Origin: Sulfuricurvum kujiense DSM 16994
GTDB lineage: Bacteria > Campylobacterota > Campylobacteria > Campylobacterales > Sulfurimonadaceae
DNA length: 64,000 nt
Assembly: GCF_000183725.1 (NCBI RefSeq)
Contig: NC_014762.1
Span: 1,178,001-1,242,000 of the forward strand
Direction: 5' to 3'
Positions 26,584 through 36,648 of the stretch are shown here, piece after piece; position 1 is the first letter of the stretch; every line of letters starts with the position of its first letter. Below the pieces are notes generated by a model. That model was given only the letters and a program-made list of their open reading frames with translations. It did not search any database and was not told the DNA's origin. Made by a program: the position numbers and the translations under genes.

Positions 26584-29500
26584 ATGGCGACATCAACTAC
26601 CGAAATTGAAGCTTTTGCTGACAAAATACAACTAATGGGTTTAATACCTGGTCCACAAAAACCTTATATAGGATTTTTAAGTGCGAATGGGGGATTAGTA
26701 ACCAGTCTTGGCGATTTGATTAACAAAATAGACAATGGTACTGTTACACGTAATGACTATATTGATGTATTGAAAGATATAGGTGCAGTTGGAACTGGAG
26801 CAGCAGCATTAGCAAACTTAACAGGTTTAGTTGCAGTAAATCCATTATTATTGCTTGGATTAGGTCTTGGTTTAGCAGCATTAGACTATGCCGACGAACA
26901 TAACTACGATACCACAGAAATGTATAATGATATCAAATCTAAATGGGATCAAGTAACAGATTACCTAAACGATAACGGAGACACTCCTTCTCCAGACGAC
27001 CTCACCTACGACCCAAGTAAGTTTAATCCAAACACACCGCAACCCGATCTCGATCATGACGGTATCCCTGATATCTATGATCCCGATATGGATAACGATG
27101 GAATCCCTGACAACCAAGATTCTGATATGGATAATGACGGTATCCCTGATGACATCGATCCCGATCCGCTGACACCCGAACCACAGCCTGACAACCCCGC
27201 CGACGGTCACCCCTTTGCCCTTGAGCGCTTCGATCCACCGCGCCGTGATCCCTTGGTACTCGACCTAAACAAAGACGGTCTGATTTCCACCGTATCGCTT
27301 GCTGATTCCACCGCCTATTTCGACCTCACAGGGGATGGGATAAAAGAAAAAGTGGGCTGGGTAAGTGCCTCTGAGGGGATCGTAGCATTCGATAAAAACG
27401 GTAACGGTAAGATAGACGGAATCAGTGAAGTATTCGGAACCGCTACGACGAGCGGATTTGCGGAACTGAGAAGTATCGCCGACAGCAACTATGACAACAT
27501 CATCGATAGACGTGACGAACTCTACAATCAGCTGAAAATCTGGCAAGACACCAACGGTGACGGTATTTCCCAATCCAATGAACTCAAATCCCTCACCCAA
27601 GCAGGAGTCAAAAATATAGAGTTAAACGTATTTGCCACCAACATCAATCTTAACGGTAATGTATTATCCGAAGCGGGACGCTACGGTGACAGTAGCGGTA
27701 CCCGTTCTCTCGCCGCCGATATCGAACTCACCTTTGATTCGCGGATCACTACCGTCGATACCTCTCTGATCCCCGATTATACCGTCCATCCTGATGCAGC
27801 AACCCTGCCGAAACTGCGAGGATACGGAACGGTCTACAACAGTGAAATCGCCTACAACGTCAACGATAATCTCCGAAATCTAGCTATCGGTATGTCACAA
27901 GATATTACCGCCGTAGCCACACAGTTTGATGCGTTTATCGCCGAATGGTCGGGATTGAATACTCTATTGCGAAACGCTCAGGAGAAATACGCTCTCACCA
28001 CCGCACCAATCCTCTCGGAAATGGATAAAAAAGTATGGATTTACGAACACTTTATCGGAATTGACCGTTTCAGCAGCGGTATCGAAGCACGGATTAATAC
28101 AACGGCATCGGCGATGAAGACAGGGGCTTCGGCGAATGTAGCTTCAGGACGGTATACAGATGCCAATGTCAATGCCGCTTATGGCAGACTTCACGATCGC
28201 TATCAAGCCGTATTCGCTCTCCAAGCACTTTATCCCCAGATCATGGATATCATGACATATAATGTCAGTATCGATGAATTTACTATTCCCGATACAGCGG
28301 TATTTACCCAAAATGTCATCGATTATCTGAACAATGCGGATAAATCACTCGAATCCAAGCTCTATCTTGCCGATACCATGAATACGCTGGAGACGACGTT
28401 TCTAAATTTTAGCGCTGCCGATGTAACGGCAAGTATCACCGACCCGCTCATGAAAGAGCTCATCAGCGGAATCTATGCCGGAACCTACAAAGCGCACGTC
28501 TATGAAAACGGTACCTACACATCGGGCAATATTCTCGCCGTTGGAAGTGAGAACGGCGAGTCGATCACCATCAACGGTTCGGCAGGTTCTACGGTACTTG
28601 CAGGTGAGGGGAACGATGTTCTCCGCGGCTCAAGCGGAAACGACGTTTATCTCTACCGCAGAGGTGACGGAGTCGATACGATTATCGACGGAGGGGGAAG
28701 CGATACCCTCCGTCTCACCGATATCCTCCAAAGCGATATCATTTTGCGCTCATCAGGCACCGATCTGATTATCGGGTGTGTCGAAGAGGGGAAAACGTTT
28801 GAAGAACTGGGCAATACCGTAACGCTTGTCAATTGGGCGGAGAGTGCGAACCGAATCGAGAATGTCCGTTTCAGCGACGGCAGCAGTCTCGATTTCTCTC
28901 AGGTGATTAAAGATTATTTTATTACGAACAATGATGATCGTATCGATCTAACAGCCTCTTCAGATATCATCAATACACTAGCGGGTAACGATGTAGTACA
29001 TGGTTTGGGTGGAAGCGATACCCTTAATGGTGGAGAGGGAGATGATACTCTTTATGGCGATGAGGGTAATGACACTTATATCTATAATCTCGGGGACGGT
29101 AAAGATATCATTACGGATTTGTCGGGGGCGGATAGTCTCCGATTCGGTGCAGGGATAACGGCAGAGTTAATCGCTGTACGATATCTCGCCAACGGTGATA
29201 TGATGATCGCCCTCAAAGACGCGGATAAAACGTTTGAGGAACTCGGTGATACCATCACGATCAAAGGGTGGAGCAATGCTTCTAACCGTATCGAGCAGAT
29301 TCTTCTGAGCGACGGCACCGCACTGAGTATTGATACGCTGCAAGTCGGAAGTGAGGGGGCGGATACCCTCTTCTTCGGTGATAGCGGTATCGTTTTTAAT
29401 GCACTCGGAGGCGATGATCGGGTTACCTCCGGAAGTGGAGCCGATGTGATCGACGGCGGCAGCGGAAACGACACGATCAATGCGGGGAATGGAGCTAATA

Positions 29501-32500
29501 GTGTTCATGGAGGTGAAGGGGATGACACTCTTATGAGCGGAAGCGGAGCCGATAGTCTAGAAGGGGGAAGCGGAGCCGATATACTGAGTGCCGGAGCGGG
29601 GAATGATACCCTCAGCGGCAGCAGCGGAGTCGATACCTTGCAAGGGGGTGGAGGAAATGATCTCTATCTCTACGTGCGCGGCGACGGCAAAGATACCGTT
29701 ATCGACGAGGCCGGAGCCGATACTCTTGCGTTCGGCGAGGGGATCGCACAGAGCGATCTGATCGAGGTTGTCAAACCCGGCAGTAATGATCTGCTCGTGG
29801 GAGTGCGCGAGGAGGGTAAAAGTTTCGAAGAACTGAGTGACGTTATCACGATCAAAAACTGGGTCAACACCCTCGACCGAGTCGAAACGATTACGTTTTA
29901 TGACGGCAGTATCATCGATTTGGCCGCTATACAATCGGTAACCGAAGGGGCTGATAATCTCGTCTACGGTGATTTTACTACTACCGTCGATGCATTGGGA
30001 GGAGACGATACGGTGATTACGGGTACGGCCGCCGATATGTTGCACGGAGGCAGTGGTAATGACACGCTCCGAAGCAGTGCGGGCGATGATACCCTCTACG
30101 GCGATGCGGGAAGTGATACATTGTATGCGGGTATCGGTAATGACACTCTAAGCGGCGGTGATGGGGCTGATACCCTCTACGGTGAGAACGGTAACGATAC
30201 TTTAGCGGGTAACGGCGGAAACGACACCCTAAGCGGGGGGCTTGGTAACGATACCTATCGCTTTGCTCTGGGAGAAGGTAAAGATATCTTCATTGACGAA
30301 TACAGCTACGGTTCGGGAGATAACGATACTCTTCATTTCGGTGAGGGTATTACGGCGGATAATCTCGTCGCCCGCGCGGTAAGCGGCAGCAACGATCTGC
30401 AAATCGCCATCTGTGAGAGCGGCAAAGGGTTCGATGAACTCAGTGACGTCGTCACCCTCAAAAACTGGTTTGACGCCAACAAACGAATCGAGAACTTCGT
30501 CCTCTCCGACGGAACATCAATCAGCCTCTCGCAAATGCAGGGGGGAACGGACGGAGATGATTACCTTGTCTTCGGGGATAGCGATACCGTGATCGATGCG
30601 CTGGGCGGTAACGATACGGTTATCACCGCCAACGGCAACGACACTCTTGGAGGAGGAACGGGGAATGATATCCTGATCTCTAACGGTGGTAATGACACCC
30701 TCAGCGGCGGCAGCGGTGCCGACACATTAGAGGGGGGAGGGGGCAGCGATACCTACCGTTTCGGCATCGGAGATGGCAAAGACCGCATCACCGATAGTTC
30801 AGGACTCGATTCCCTCATCTTTGGTGAGGGAATTATTGCGGATAATCTGATCGCCCGATTTGTCAGCGGCAGCGACGATCTGCAAATCGGAATCCGCGAA
30901 GAGGGAAAAAATTTCGATCAGCTCAGTGACGTCATTACTATCAGCGGCTGGCGTAACGTGGCGTACCGAGTCGAAAACCTCCGCCTCAGCGATGGAAGTG
31001 CAATCACCCTCACACAGATCGAACACTCCGGCGATGGGGATGATTATCTCGTATTCGGCGATGAGGGAGTCATCGTCGATGCACTCGGGGGTAACGATAC
31101 ACTCATCACAGGAGATGGAGCGGACACAGTAAACGGCGGTGATGGAAATGATACCTTACTCAGCGGTAAGGGTAACGATACCCTCAGCGGCGGCAGCGGC
31201 AGTGACACCCTCAAAGGGGGAACGGGGAACGATACGTATCTCTTCAATCGCGGTGACGGAGCCGATACGATCTTCGATGAACTTGGCAATGACATCTTCA
31301 CTTTCGGAGAAGGGATCACCCAAGACGATTTGATTTTTAAGCAACAGGGAAATACTCTCCTGATCGGTATCGCCGAAGTGAATAAAACGTTCGATCAGCT
31401 CAGTGATGTCGTAACCTTTACCGATTGGTTTAAAACCGATACGAATGTGGAGTCATTGCATTTCGCAGACGGCTCATTTATGAGCCGATCGGATGTTGCC
31501 GGCTTGTTTGTACCCAACGATATAGACGGAGCGCTCTACAGCAAAACGGGTGCGCAGATGTACGGGGGAAGCGGAAACAATGCCTATGTTTACAATCGCG
31601 GCGATTTTATCGTCGTCATCGATGATAGCTATAAACAAGGGGATATTGAAGTCAACGCGGGAGAAGATACCCTTTATCTCAGCGGCGGAATTAATAAAAA
31701 CGATGTGACGTTTGGTGTGGTCGGAAACGATCTTATCCTCAAAATCACCCCGAAAGTCGAGACGTACGAACAGCTCAGAGATTACGTCGTTATCAAAAAC
31801 TGGGCTGATACGAACAAAGGGGTTGAAAAAGTCATCTTCAGCAACGGAGAAATCCTGACAATCGACAAAACCGCTGCCTATCCCGTGACAACGTTTAACT
31901 ACGCATGGGTATCAAGCCGATACAAAATTTACGGTGATGATGTAAATACGGTTGTAGGAACCGTTACGGATGAATCTTTTGAGACCAACGGCGGTAATGA
32001 TACGATCAATGCCGGTGGGGGAAATGACCGCATCGATGCGGGTATAGGTAATGACGTAATCGAGGGGGGAGACGGAAACGATGTTATCACGATGAGTGCA
32101 GGCGATGATACGGTTACCGACAGTGCAGGGGATGATGTCTATCTTTATAATCGCGGAGACGGACAAGATACCGTGTATGATCTCGGCGGAAACGATAAAG
32201 TCATGTTCGGCGAGGGGATTAGCGTTGAGGACGTACTCGTACAGGTTCAGGGAAGCCGGGATATCGTTGTAGCGCTCAAAGACGGAGAACGTCCTTTTGA
32301 AGAGCTAAGCGATAAGCTCATCATCAAAAATTACTATAGCGGCAAGAATTGTATCGAGACGTTCGGATTTGCAAACGGCGAAGCGGATATGAATGTCGAG
32401 GCCATAGTACAAAGTATTCCCAAAGAGGATAATCGTGCGATGAAGTTTGATGGAATAGACGATGCCGTTATCGTTTCAGACGCGAGTACGTTTAATGTCG

Positions 32501-35500
32501 CCGACGGCGTCTCTTTGGTCGCTAATGTGAGTTATCAGGGTAATGGGGGGATGGTTATATCTAAACATTACACCCACAATAACCGTTCCTACGATATGCA
32601 GGTCAATGGTACAGGCAAAGTAATATTTGATGCAATCGATGTGCATAATTCAACGCATATTATAGAGTCAACGACTGTTTTGCAGCCTGGAGAAATGTAT
32701 GATATCGCCGCAACCTACGATAAAGCGACCGGAGTTTCGAGAATTTATATAAACGGTGTGATCGATACGGAAGTTCGTACGGGTAGTTTTGACATTATGC
32801 AATCCAGCCAAGCCGTAGTGGTCGGAGCGTATTGGGGTTCGGGGACTTCTTTACGCGGTTATTTTAACGGGACAATCAGTGACGTGCAGGTTTTTAACCG
32901 GGGATTGACATCGGAGGAGGTGACGACTCTGGTCGCTGATGGCAGCGTAAAAAACAGCTTATTAGCCCATTATGATTTTGAAGGGGTCGATCCGCTGGAA
33001 GATAGTTCCTCTTATGCGCATACGGCAGTTATACGTGGCAATCCGATCGTTGTCGATGTGCGCGATGGGGCTTTCACTCCTCCTCTTATTCTGGATATCA
33101 ATGCCAACGGTACTACGTCGATTTCTCTTAGCGCTTCACATACGTACTTCGACTATGCGGCAGATGGATTGAAAGAGCACACGGCATGGATTGAACAAGG
33201 GGATGCGCTGTTGGTGCGTGATATTAACAATGACGGTATCATTAACGACGGAAGCGAACTCTTCGGAGAGAAAACTAAGCTCATCGATGGATCTTTTGCC
33301 TCAGACGGTTATGCGGCATTGGCGCAATACGATACCGACAGCGACGGTAGAATCGATAAAAAGGATACCGGCTTTTCGCAGCTTAAACTCTGGAAAGATA
33401 CGAATCTCAACGGAAAAACGGATAGCGGAGAGTTGACGTCTCTTTCACTAGAGGGTATTACCTCTCTTTCGCTTAACCGTATCGACGGCAGTGTCTACAC
33501 CCAGACGACTGAAAACGGAAATATCATTACCAATGAAACCAACTATACGACGCTTTTGGATACGGGTACCATGCGCGACGTGTGGTTTAAGATCGATGCA
33601 GCCGATACGATTACCGACAACGATACGATCTACGGTACGCTTGATGAGGAAACGCTCAGCGGAGACGTCGGCAACGATACCTACGTCATCGCCTACGGCG
33701 GCGGGATCGATGTGATCGACGATCATGGCGAGGGAGCGGACACGATCAAATTCATAAACGGCATTACCCCCGATCGTCTGATCGTCCAATGGATTCGCGG
33801 AACGGATGATTTGCGTATCGGCATCCGTGAAAATGGTCAGGATGATACCCCGATGACGGAATTAGCCAATACCTTGACAATTAAAAATTGGTTTAACCGA
33901 ACAGGGAATATCGAACAATTCATATTTAACGACACCACTGCTCTTGATCGTCAAGGTATCTACGATTTACTCTTAAACGTTGAAGGTGATTTGATCGCAC
34001 GTGTTCTCGACAGCGAGGGTACACTCTCCGGCAACAGCGGCAATGACCTCCTCTACGGAGCAGACGGGGGCGAAGTATTAAACGGAAACGGAGGAGACGA
34101 CTACCTTCGTGGACTGTCCGGAGATGATCGCCTCGATGCCGGCAACGGTGACGATACGCTTAATGGGGAAGTCGGAGCCGATACCCTTGAGGGGGGGATG
34201 GGTAATGATTACTATCTCTTTGACAAAGGGGACGGCAAAGACCTCATTATCGATACCGGGGGGATCGATACCCTTTATTTTGGTAAAAAAATTAGCCGCC
34301 GTGATCTCATTATCACGGAAGAGGGTGAGGATTTAGTCGTTACTTTCGGTTACGATGACGGTAAAAATATCGATGAAATCGACCGTATTACGCTCAAAAA
34401 CTGGACTGTGGACGGTTTTAAAATTGAATCCTTTGCGTTCAGTGACGGTCAATCGTACTCATTGAGCGAACTGATTGAAAGAACAACCAATCATACACCT
34501 GAGATGTTTTTCGAAGAAGGAGAACGAAACCTCGGCAAAGAACGTAGTGCCAAGGGGATTTTGCTTGCCGATGATATCGACGGCGATACGTTAACCTACA
34601 CTGTTATCAATGCACCGGTGATGGGTACTATCCATATTAACCAATACGGTATTTGGACTTATACCGGCACCTCGAAGAAAGTCGGTACGGATACAATCAC
34701 AATCGCTATTGATGATGGACAAGGCGGTGAAGTGATAACGACGCTGTCTTTCGTCATGGAAGCATTAAATCAAGCCCCCGAAGCTCTCGCTGAATCTACC
34801 AATACCCTCCAAGACATTCGAGCTCTCAGCGGCGAAGTGGGAGCAACAGACGTAGATGGTGACGTTCTCACTTATACTGTTTCAACAGCAGCATCTCACG
34901 GAATCCTTAGCGTCGATCAGAACGGAGCATGGGATTACAGTGTTGCGGATAGCTATATGGGAAGCGACAGTGCCGTTATCACGATCGATGACGGCAACGG
35001 AGGGATAGTTACCCAAACCTTGAACTTCGAAGTCAACGTTTCAGCTCTGACATTATCCGATAGTATTATCAATATCCTAGAAGACTCATCGACAACCGGA
35101 ATCTTTAGCGTAGAGAATCCTATTCAAGGAGCATTGTCGTATGAAGTTCTAGGCAGTTCAACCAAAGGTGACTTCACCCTCAATGAATCAGGGGAATGGA
35201 GTTATACCCCATCGGAAAATTTCAACGGTGACGATAGTGTCACGATCAAAGTGACAAATGAGTATGGTCTTAGTACAACGGCTACCGTCTCTTTTGCTAT
35301 TGAAGCGGTGAATGATGCTCCTGTGCTCGTAGAAGTTCCGGCTTCTATTACTCTCTATGCAGGTGCGTCAGCAACCGGCAGTATCCAAGCTTCTGATATA
35401 GAGGGCGATACACTAAGCTATAGTGTCACTGCTCCGGAACATGGAGTTCTCAATATAAATGAGAGCGGAGCGTGGAGTTACACCGCAGAACCATACTACG

Positions 35501-36615
35501 CAGGGCAAAGCAGTGCTACCGTTACCATCGATGACGGAAACGGAGGCAGCACAGTGGCCACGTTGAATTTCACAAACCTGATGACCCCGGATTGGCAATA
35601 CAGTTACGCCGGAGAAACCCTCACTATCAACGATAATGACGGAACTGATACGGTGATGATGAACACTGTCTCTATGAATGAACTTACCTTTATCCAAGAA
35701 GGAAATAACCTTCGTATCGATGTTAAAGATCAACCGGATGTACTCCTTACCGATTACTTTGCATCACCGGCTAATGGTGTCGAGTCGATTCAAACTTCAG
35801 AAGGGAATATAAATCTCTTCAAAGAACAAATTGGGACGAGCGGTAGTTTTTTCGGTATAGCATTGGGGAACAATCATGATAATCTGATTAGCGGAAACAC
35901 AAAAAACAACACTGTCTCCGGAGGCAAAGATGATGATATTCTCTTCGGTAATGATGGAAACGATACTTTATTAGGAGATACAGAAAATGATCTGTTGGTA
36001 GGCGGAGAAGGGAATGACACTCTAAGCGGCGGTGATGGGGCAGACATCCTCTATGGGGATAACGGCAACGACACACTTAGCGGTGACGCAGGCAACGATA
36101 AACTCTTTGGAGGTAATGGTAACGATACCCTGTTCGGCGGAAACGGAAACGACCTTTTGTCCGGAGGAGAAGGAACAAACACCCTTAGCGGAGGATCAGG
36201 AGATGATACCTACCTGATTATTAAGGGTACCCCTAATACGACTATCACTGAAAATGTACTAGGATTCGGATTATTCGGTCGTTGGTTCGGACAAGAGGGC
36301 GGTACCGATATACTCAAATTCGGTGAAGAAATTACGAAAGAAGATATTAGTTTCCTGATGAAAGGAAATGATCTTTTGCTCCAATACGGCGATAATGAGT
36401 TCATAACGATCAATAATCAGAAGAGCGAAGCTAACCGAATCGAAAAATTTGAACTAAATGATGGAAGTTATCTTACGAATACCGATATTGACCGAATCAT
36501 TCAGCAATTGAGTGCCTACAGCAAAGATCAAGGCTTCCACATCAAAGACAATACTCAAATACAATCCAACCAGGCACTGATGAATATCGTAGCGGCAGGG
36601 TGGCATGCCCTATAG
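26584..36615 (+). CDS. Giant RTX protein with hydrophobic N-terminal domain (type I substrate)
   Basis: 3343 residues, the only member of the array with a full body. Approximate order: hydrophobic Gly/Leu/Ala-rich domain (1-125, ALANLTGLVAVNPLLLLGLG); Asp-rich type-3-like Ca-binding repeats (150-205, DMDNDGIPDN); core module (218-530); RTX nonapeptide blocks GGxGxDxL alternating with HCBP-related 'VTLKNW..RIENFxLSDG' blocks (650-1950); LamG/concanavalin-like domain (1953-2120); a second, diverged copy of the core module (2165-2300); more RTX (2330-2630); four cadherin/VCBS-like repeats (2635-3000, DDGNGG.V..TLNF); last RTX block (3114-3209); and a Cys-free C-terminus of the type I signal kind. 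Exported and folded by Ca2+; likely adhesive or cell-targeting. It is the natural substrate of the exporter at 17-22 kb. Confidence 0.9.
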   Translation: MATSTTEIEAFADKIQLMGLIPGPQKPYIGFLSANGGLVTSLGDLINKIDNGTVTRNDYIDVLKDIGAVGTGAAALANLTGLVAVNPLLLLGLGLGLAALDYADEHNYDTTEMYNDIKSKWDQVTDYLNDNGDTPSPDDLTYDPSKFNPNTPQPDLDHDGIPDIYDPDMDNDGIPDNQDSDMDNDGIPDDIDPDPLTPEPQPDNPADGHPFALERFDPPRRDPLVLDLNKDGLISTVSLADSTAYFDLTGDGIKEKVGWVSASEGIVAFDKNGNGKIDGISEVFGTATTSGFAELRSIADSNYDNIIDRRDELYNQLKIWQDTNGDGISQSNELKSLTQAGVKNIELNVFATNINLNGNVLSEAGRYGDSSGTRSLAADIELTFDSRITTVDTSLIPDYTVHPDAATLPKLRGYGTVYNSEIAYNVNDNLRNLAIGMSQDITAVATQFDAFIAEWSGLNTLLRNAQEKYALTTAPILSEMDKKVWIYEHFIGIDRFSSGIEARINTTASAMKTGASANVASGRYTDANVNAAYGRLHDRYQAVFALQALYPQIMDIMTYNVSIDEFTIPDTAVFTQNVIDYLNNADKSLESKLYLADTMNTLETTFLNFSAADVTASITDPLMKELISGIYAGTYKAHVYENGTYTSGNILAVGSENGESITINGSAGSTVLAGEGNDVLRGSSGNDVYLYRRGDGVDTIIDGGGSDTLRLTDILQSDIILRSSGTDLIIGCVEEGKTFEELGNTVTLVNWAESANRIENVRFSDGSSLDFSQVIKDYFITNNDDRIDLTASSDIINTLAGNDVVHGLGGSDTLNGGEGDDTLYGDEGNDTYIYNLGDGKDIITDLSGADSLRFGAGITAELIAVRYLANGDMMIALKDADKTFEELGDTITIKGWSNASNRIEQILLSDGTALSIDTLQVGSEGADTLFFGDSGIVFNALGGDDRVTSGSGADVIDGGSGNDTINAGNGANSVHGGEGDDTLMSGSGADSLEGGSGADILSAGAGNDTLSGSSGVDTLQGGGGNDLYLYVRGDGKDTVIDEAGADTLAFGEGIAQSDLIEVVKPGSNDLLVGVREEGKSFEELSDVITIKNWVNTLDRVETITFYDGSIIDLAAIQSVTEGADNLVYGDFTTTVDALGGDDTVITGTAADMLHGGSGNDTLRSSAGDDTLYGDAGSDTLYAGIGNDTLSGGDGADTLYGENGNDTLAGNGGNDTLSGGLGNDTYRFALGEGKDIFIDEYSYGSGDNDTLHFGEGITADNLVARAVSGSNDLQIAICESGKGFDELSDVVTLKNWFDANKRIENFVLSDGTSISLSQMQGGTDGDDYLVFGDSDTVIDALGGNDTVITANGNDTLGGGTGNDILISNGGNDTLSGGSGADTLEGGGGSDTYRFGIGDGKDRITDSSGLDSLIFGEGIIADNLIARFVSGSDDLQIGIREEGKNFDQLSDVITISGWRNVAYRVENLRLSDGSAITLTQIEHSGDGDDYLVFGDEGVIVDALGGNDTLITGDGADTVNGGDGNDTLLSGKGNDTLSGGSGSDTLKGGTGNDTYLFNRGDGADTIFDELGNDIFTFGEGITQDDLIFKQQGNTLLIGIAEVNKTFDQLSDVVTFTDWFKTDTNVESLHFADGSFMSRSDVAGLFVPNDIDGALYSKTGAQMYGGSGNNAYVYNRGDFIVVIDDSYKQGDIEVNAGEDTLYLSGGINKNDVTFGVVGNDLILKITPKVETYEQLRDYVVIKNWADTNKGVEKVIFSNGEILTIDKTAAYPVTTFNYAWVSSRYKIYGDDVNTVVGTVTDESFETNGGNDTINAGGGNDRIDAGIGNDVIEGGDGNDVITMSAGDDTVTDSAGDDVYLYNRGDGQDTVYDLGGNDKVMFGEGISVEDVLVQVQGSRDIVVALKDGERPFEELSDKLIIKNYYSGKNCIETFGFANGEADMNVEAIVQSIPKEDNRAMKFDGIDDAVIVSDASTFNVADGVSLVANVSYQGNGGMVISKHYTHNNRSYDMQVNGTGKVIFDAIDVHNSTHIIESTTVLQPGEMYDIAATYDKATGVSRIYINGVIDTEVRTGSFDIMQSSQAVVVGAYWGSGTSLRGYFNGTISDVQVFNRGLTSEEVTTLVADGSVKNSLLAHYDFEGVDPLEDSSSYAHTAVIRGNPIVVDVRDGAFTPPLILDINANGTTSISLSASHTYFDYAADGLKEHTAWIEQGDALLVRDINNDGIINDGSELFGEKTKLIDGSFASDGYAALAQYDTDSDGRIDKKDTGFSQLKLWKDTNLNGKTDSGELTSLSLEGITSLSLNRIDGSVYTQTTENGNIITNETNYTTLLDTGTMRDVWFKIDAADTITDNDTIYGTLDEETLSGDVGNDTYVIAYGGGIDVIDDHGEGADTIKFINGITPDRLIVQWIRGTDDLRIGIRENGQDDTPMTELANTLTIKNWFNRTGNIEQFIFNDTTALDRQGIYDLLLNVEGDLIARVLDSEGTLSGNSGNDLLYGADGGEVLNGNGGDDYLRGLSGDDRLDAGNGDDTLNGEVGADTLEGGMGNDYYLFDKGDGKDLIIDTGGIDTLYFGKKISRRDLIITEEGEDLVVTFGYDDGKNIDEIDRITLKNWTVDGFKIESFAFSDGQSYSLSELIERTTNHTPEMFFEEGERNLGKERSAKGILLADDIDGDTLTYTVINAPVMGTIHINQYGIWTYTGTSKKVGTDTITIAIDDGQGGEVITTLSFVMEALNQAPEALAESTNTLQDIRALSGEVGATDVDGDVLTYTVSTAASHGILSVDQNGAWDYSVADSYMGSDSAVITIDDGNGGIVTQTLNFEVNVSALTLSDSIINILEDSSTTGIFSVENPIQGALSYEVLGSSTKGDFTLNESGEWSYTPSENFNGDDSVTIKVTNEYGLSTTATVSFAIEAVNDAPVLVEVPASITLYAGASATGSIQASDIEGDTLSYSVTAPEHGVLNINESGAWSYTAEPYYAGQSSATVTIDDGNGGSTVATLNFTNLMTPDWQYSYAGETLTINDNDGTDTVMMNTVSMNELTFIQEGNNLRIDVKDQPDVLLTDYFASPANGVESIQTSEGNINLFKEQIGTSGSFFGIALGNNHDNLISGNTKNNTVSGGKDDDILFGNDGNDTLLGDTENDLLVGGEGNDTLSGGDGADILYGDNGNDTLSGDAGNDKLFGGNGNDTLFGGNGNDLLSGGEGTNTLSGGSGDDTYLIIKGTPNTTITENVLGFGLFGRWFGQEGGTDILKFGEEITKEDISFLMKGNDLLLQYGDNEFITINNQKSEANRIEKFELNDGSYLTNTDIDRIIQQLSAYSKDQGFHIKDNTQIQSNQALMNIVAAGWHAL
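27230..28150 (+). repeat. Core-module repeat copy D (within the full-length RTX gene)
   Basis: The intact parental or recipient copy: no 39-base insertion, one Arg fewer at the PPRR junction, and reading on into the RTX body after ASANVASGRY, exactly where copies A and C switch to their AT-rich tails. Confidence 0.85.
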
Positions 36616-36648
36616 GGAACGAGTAGGGGGAAGAATTACGTTAGTCTC

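Noticed and set aside
29082-31344. Several open frames of 60-160 codons on the minus strand across the RTX gene
   Set aside because: They are shadows of the repetitive Gly/Asp codons and show no start signal or independent protein features.
28600-32200. Regularly repeated GGxGxD-coding DNA resembling a tandem-repeat or CRISPR array
   Set aside because: The units are in frame, vary at synonymous positions and encode RTX nonapeptides; there are no unique spacers and no cas genes.
17281-36615. LapA-type adhesin system with LapD/LapG control
   Set aside because: No LapD or LapG gene is in the window. A GGDEF-EAL protein is near but is soluble and lacks a LapD-like periplasmic domain.
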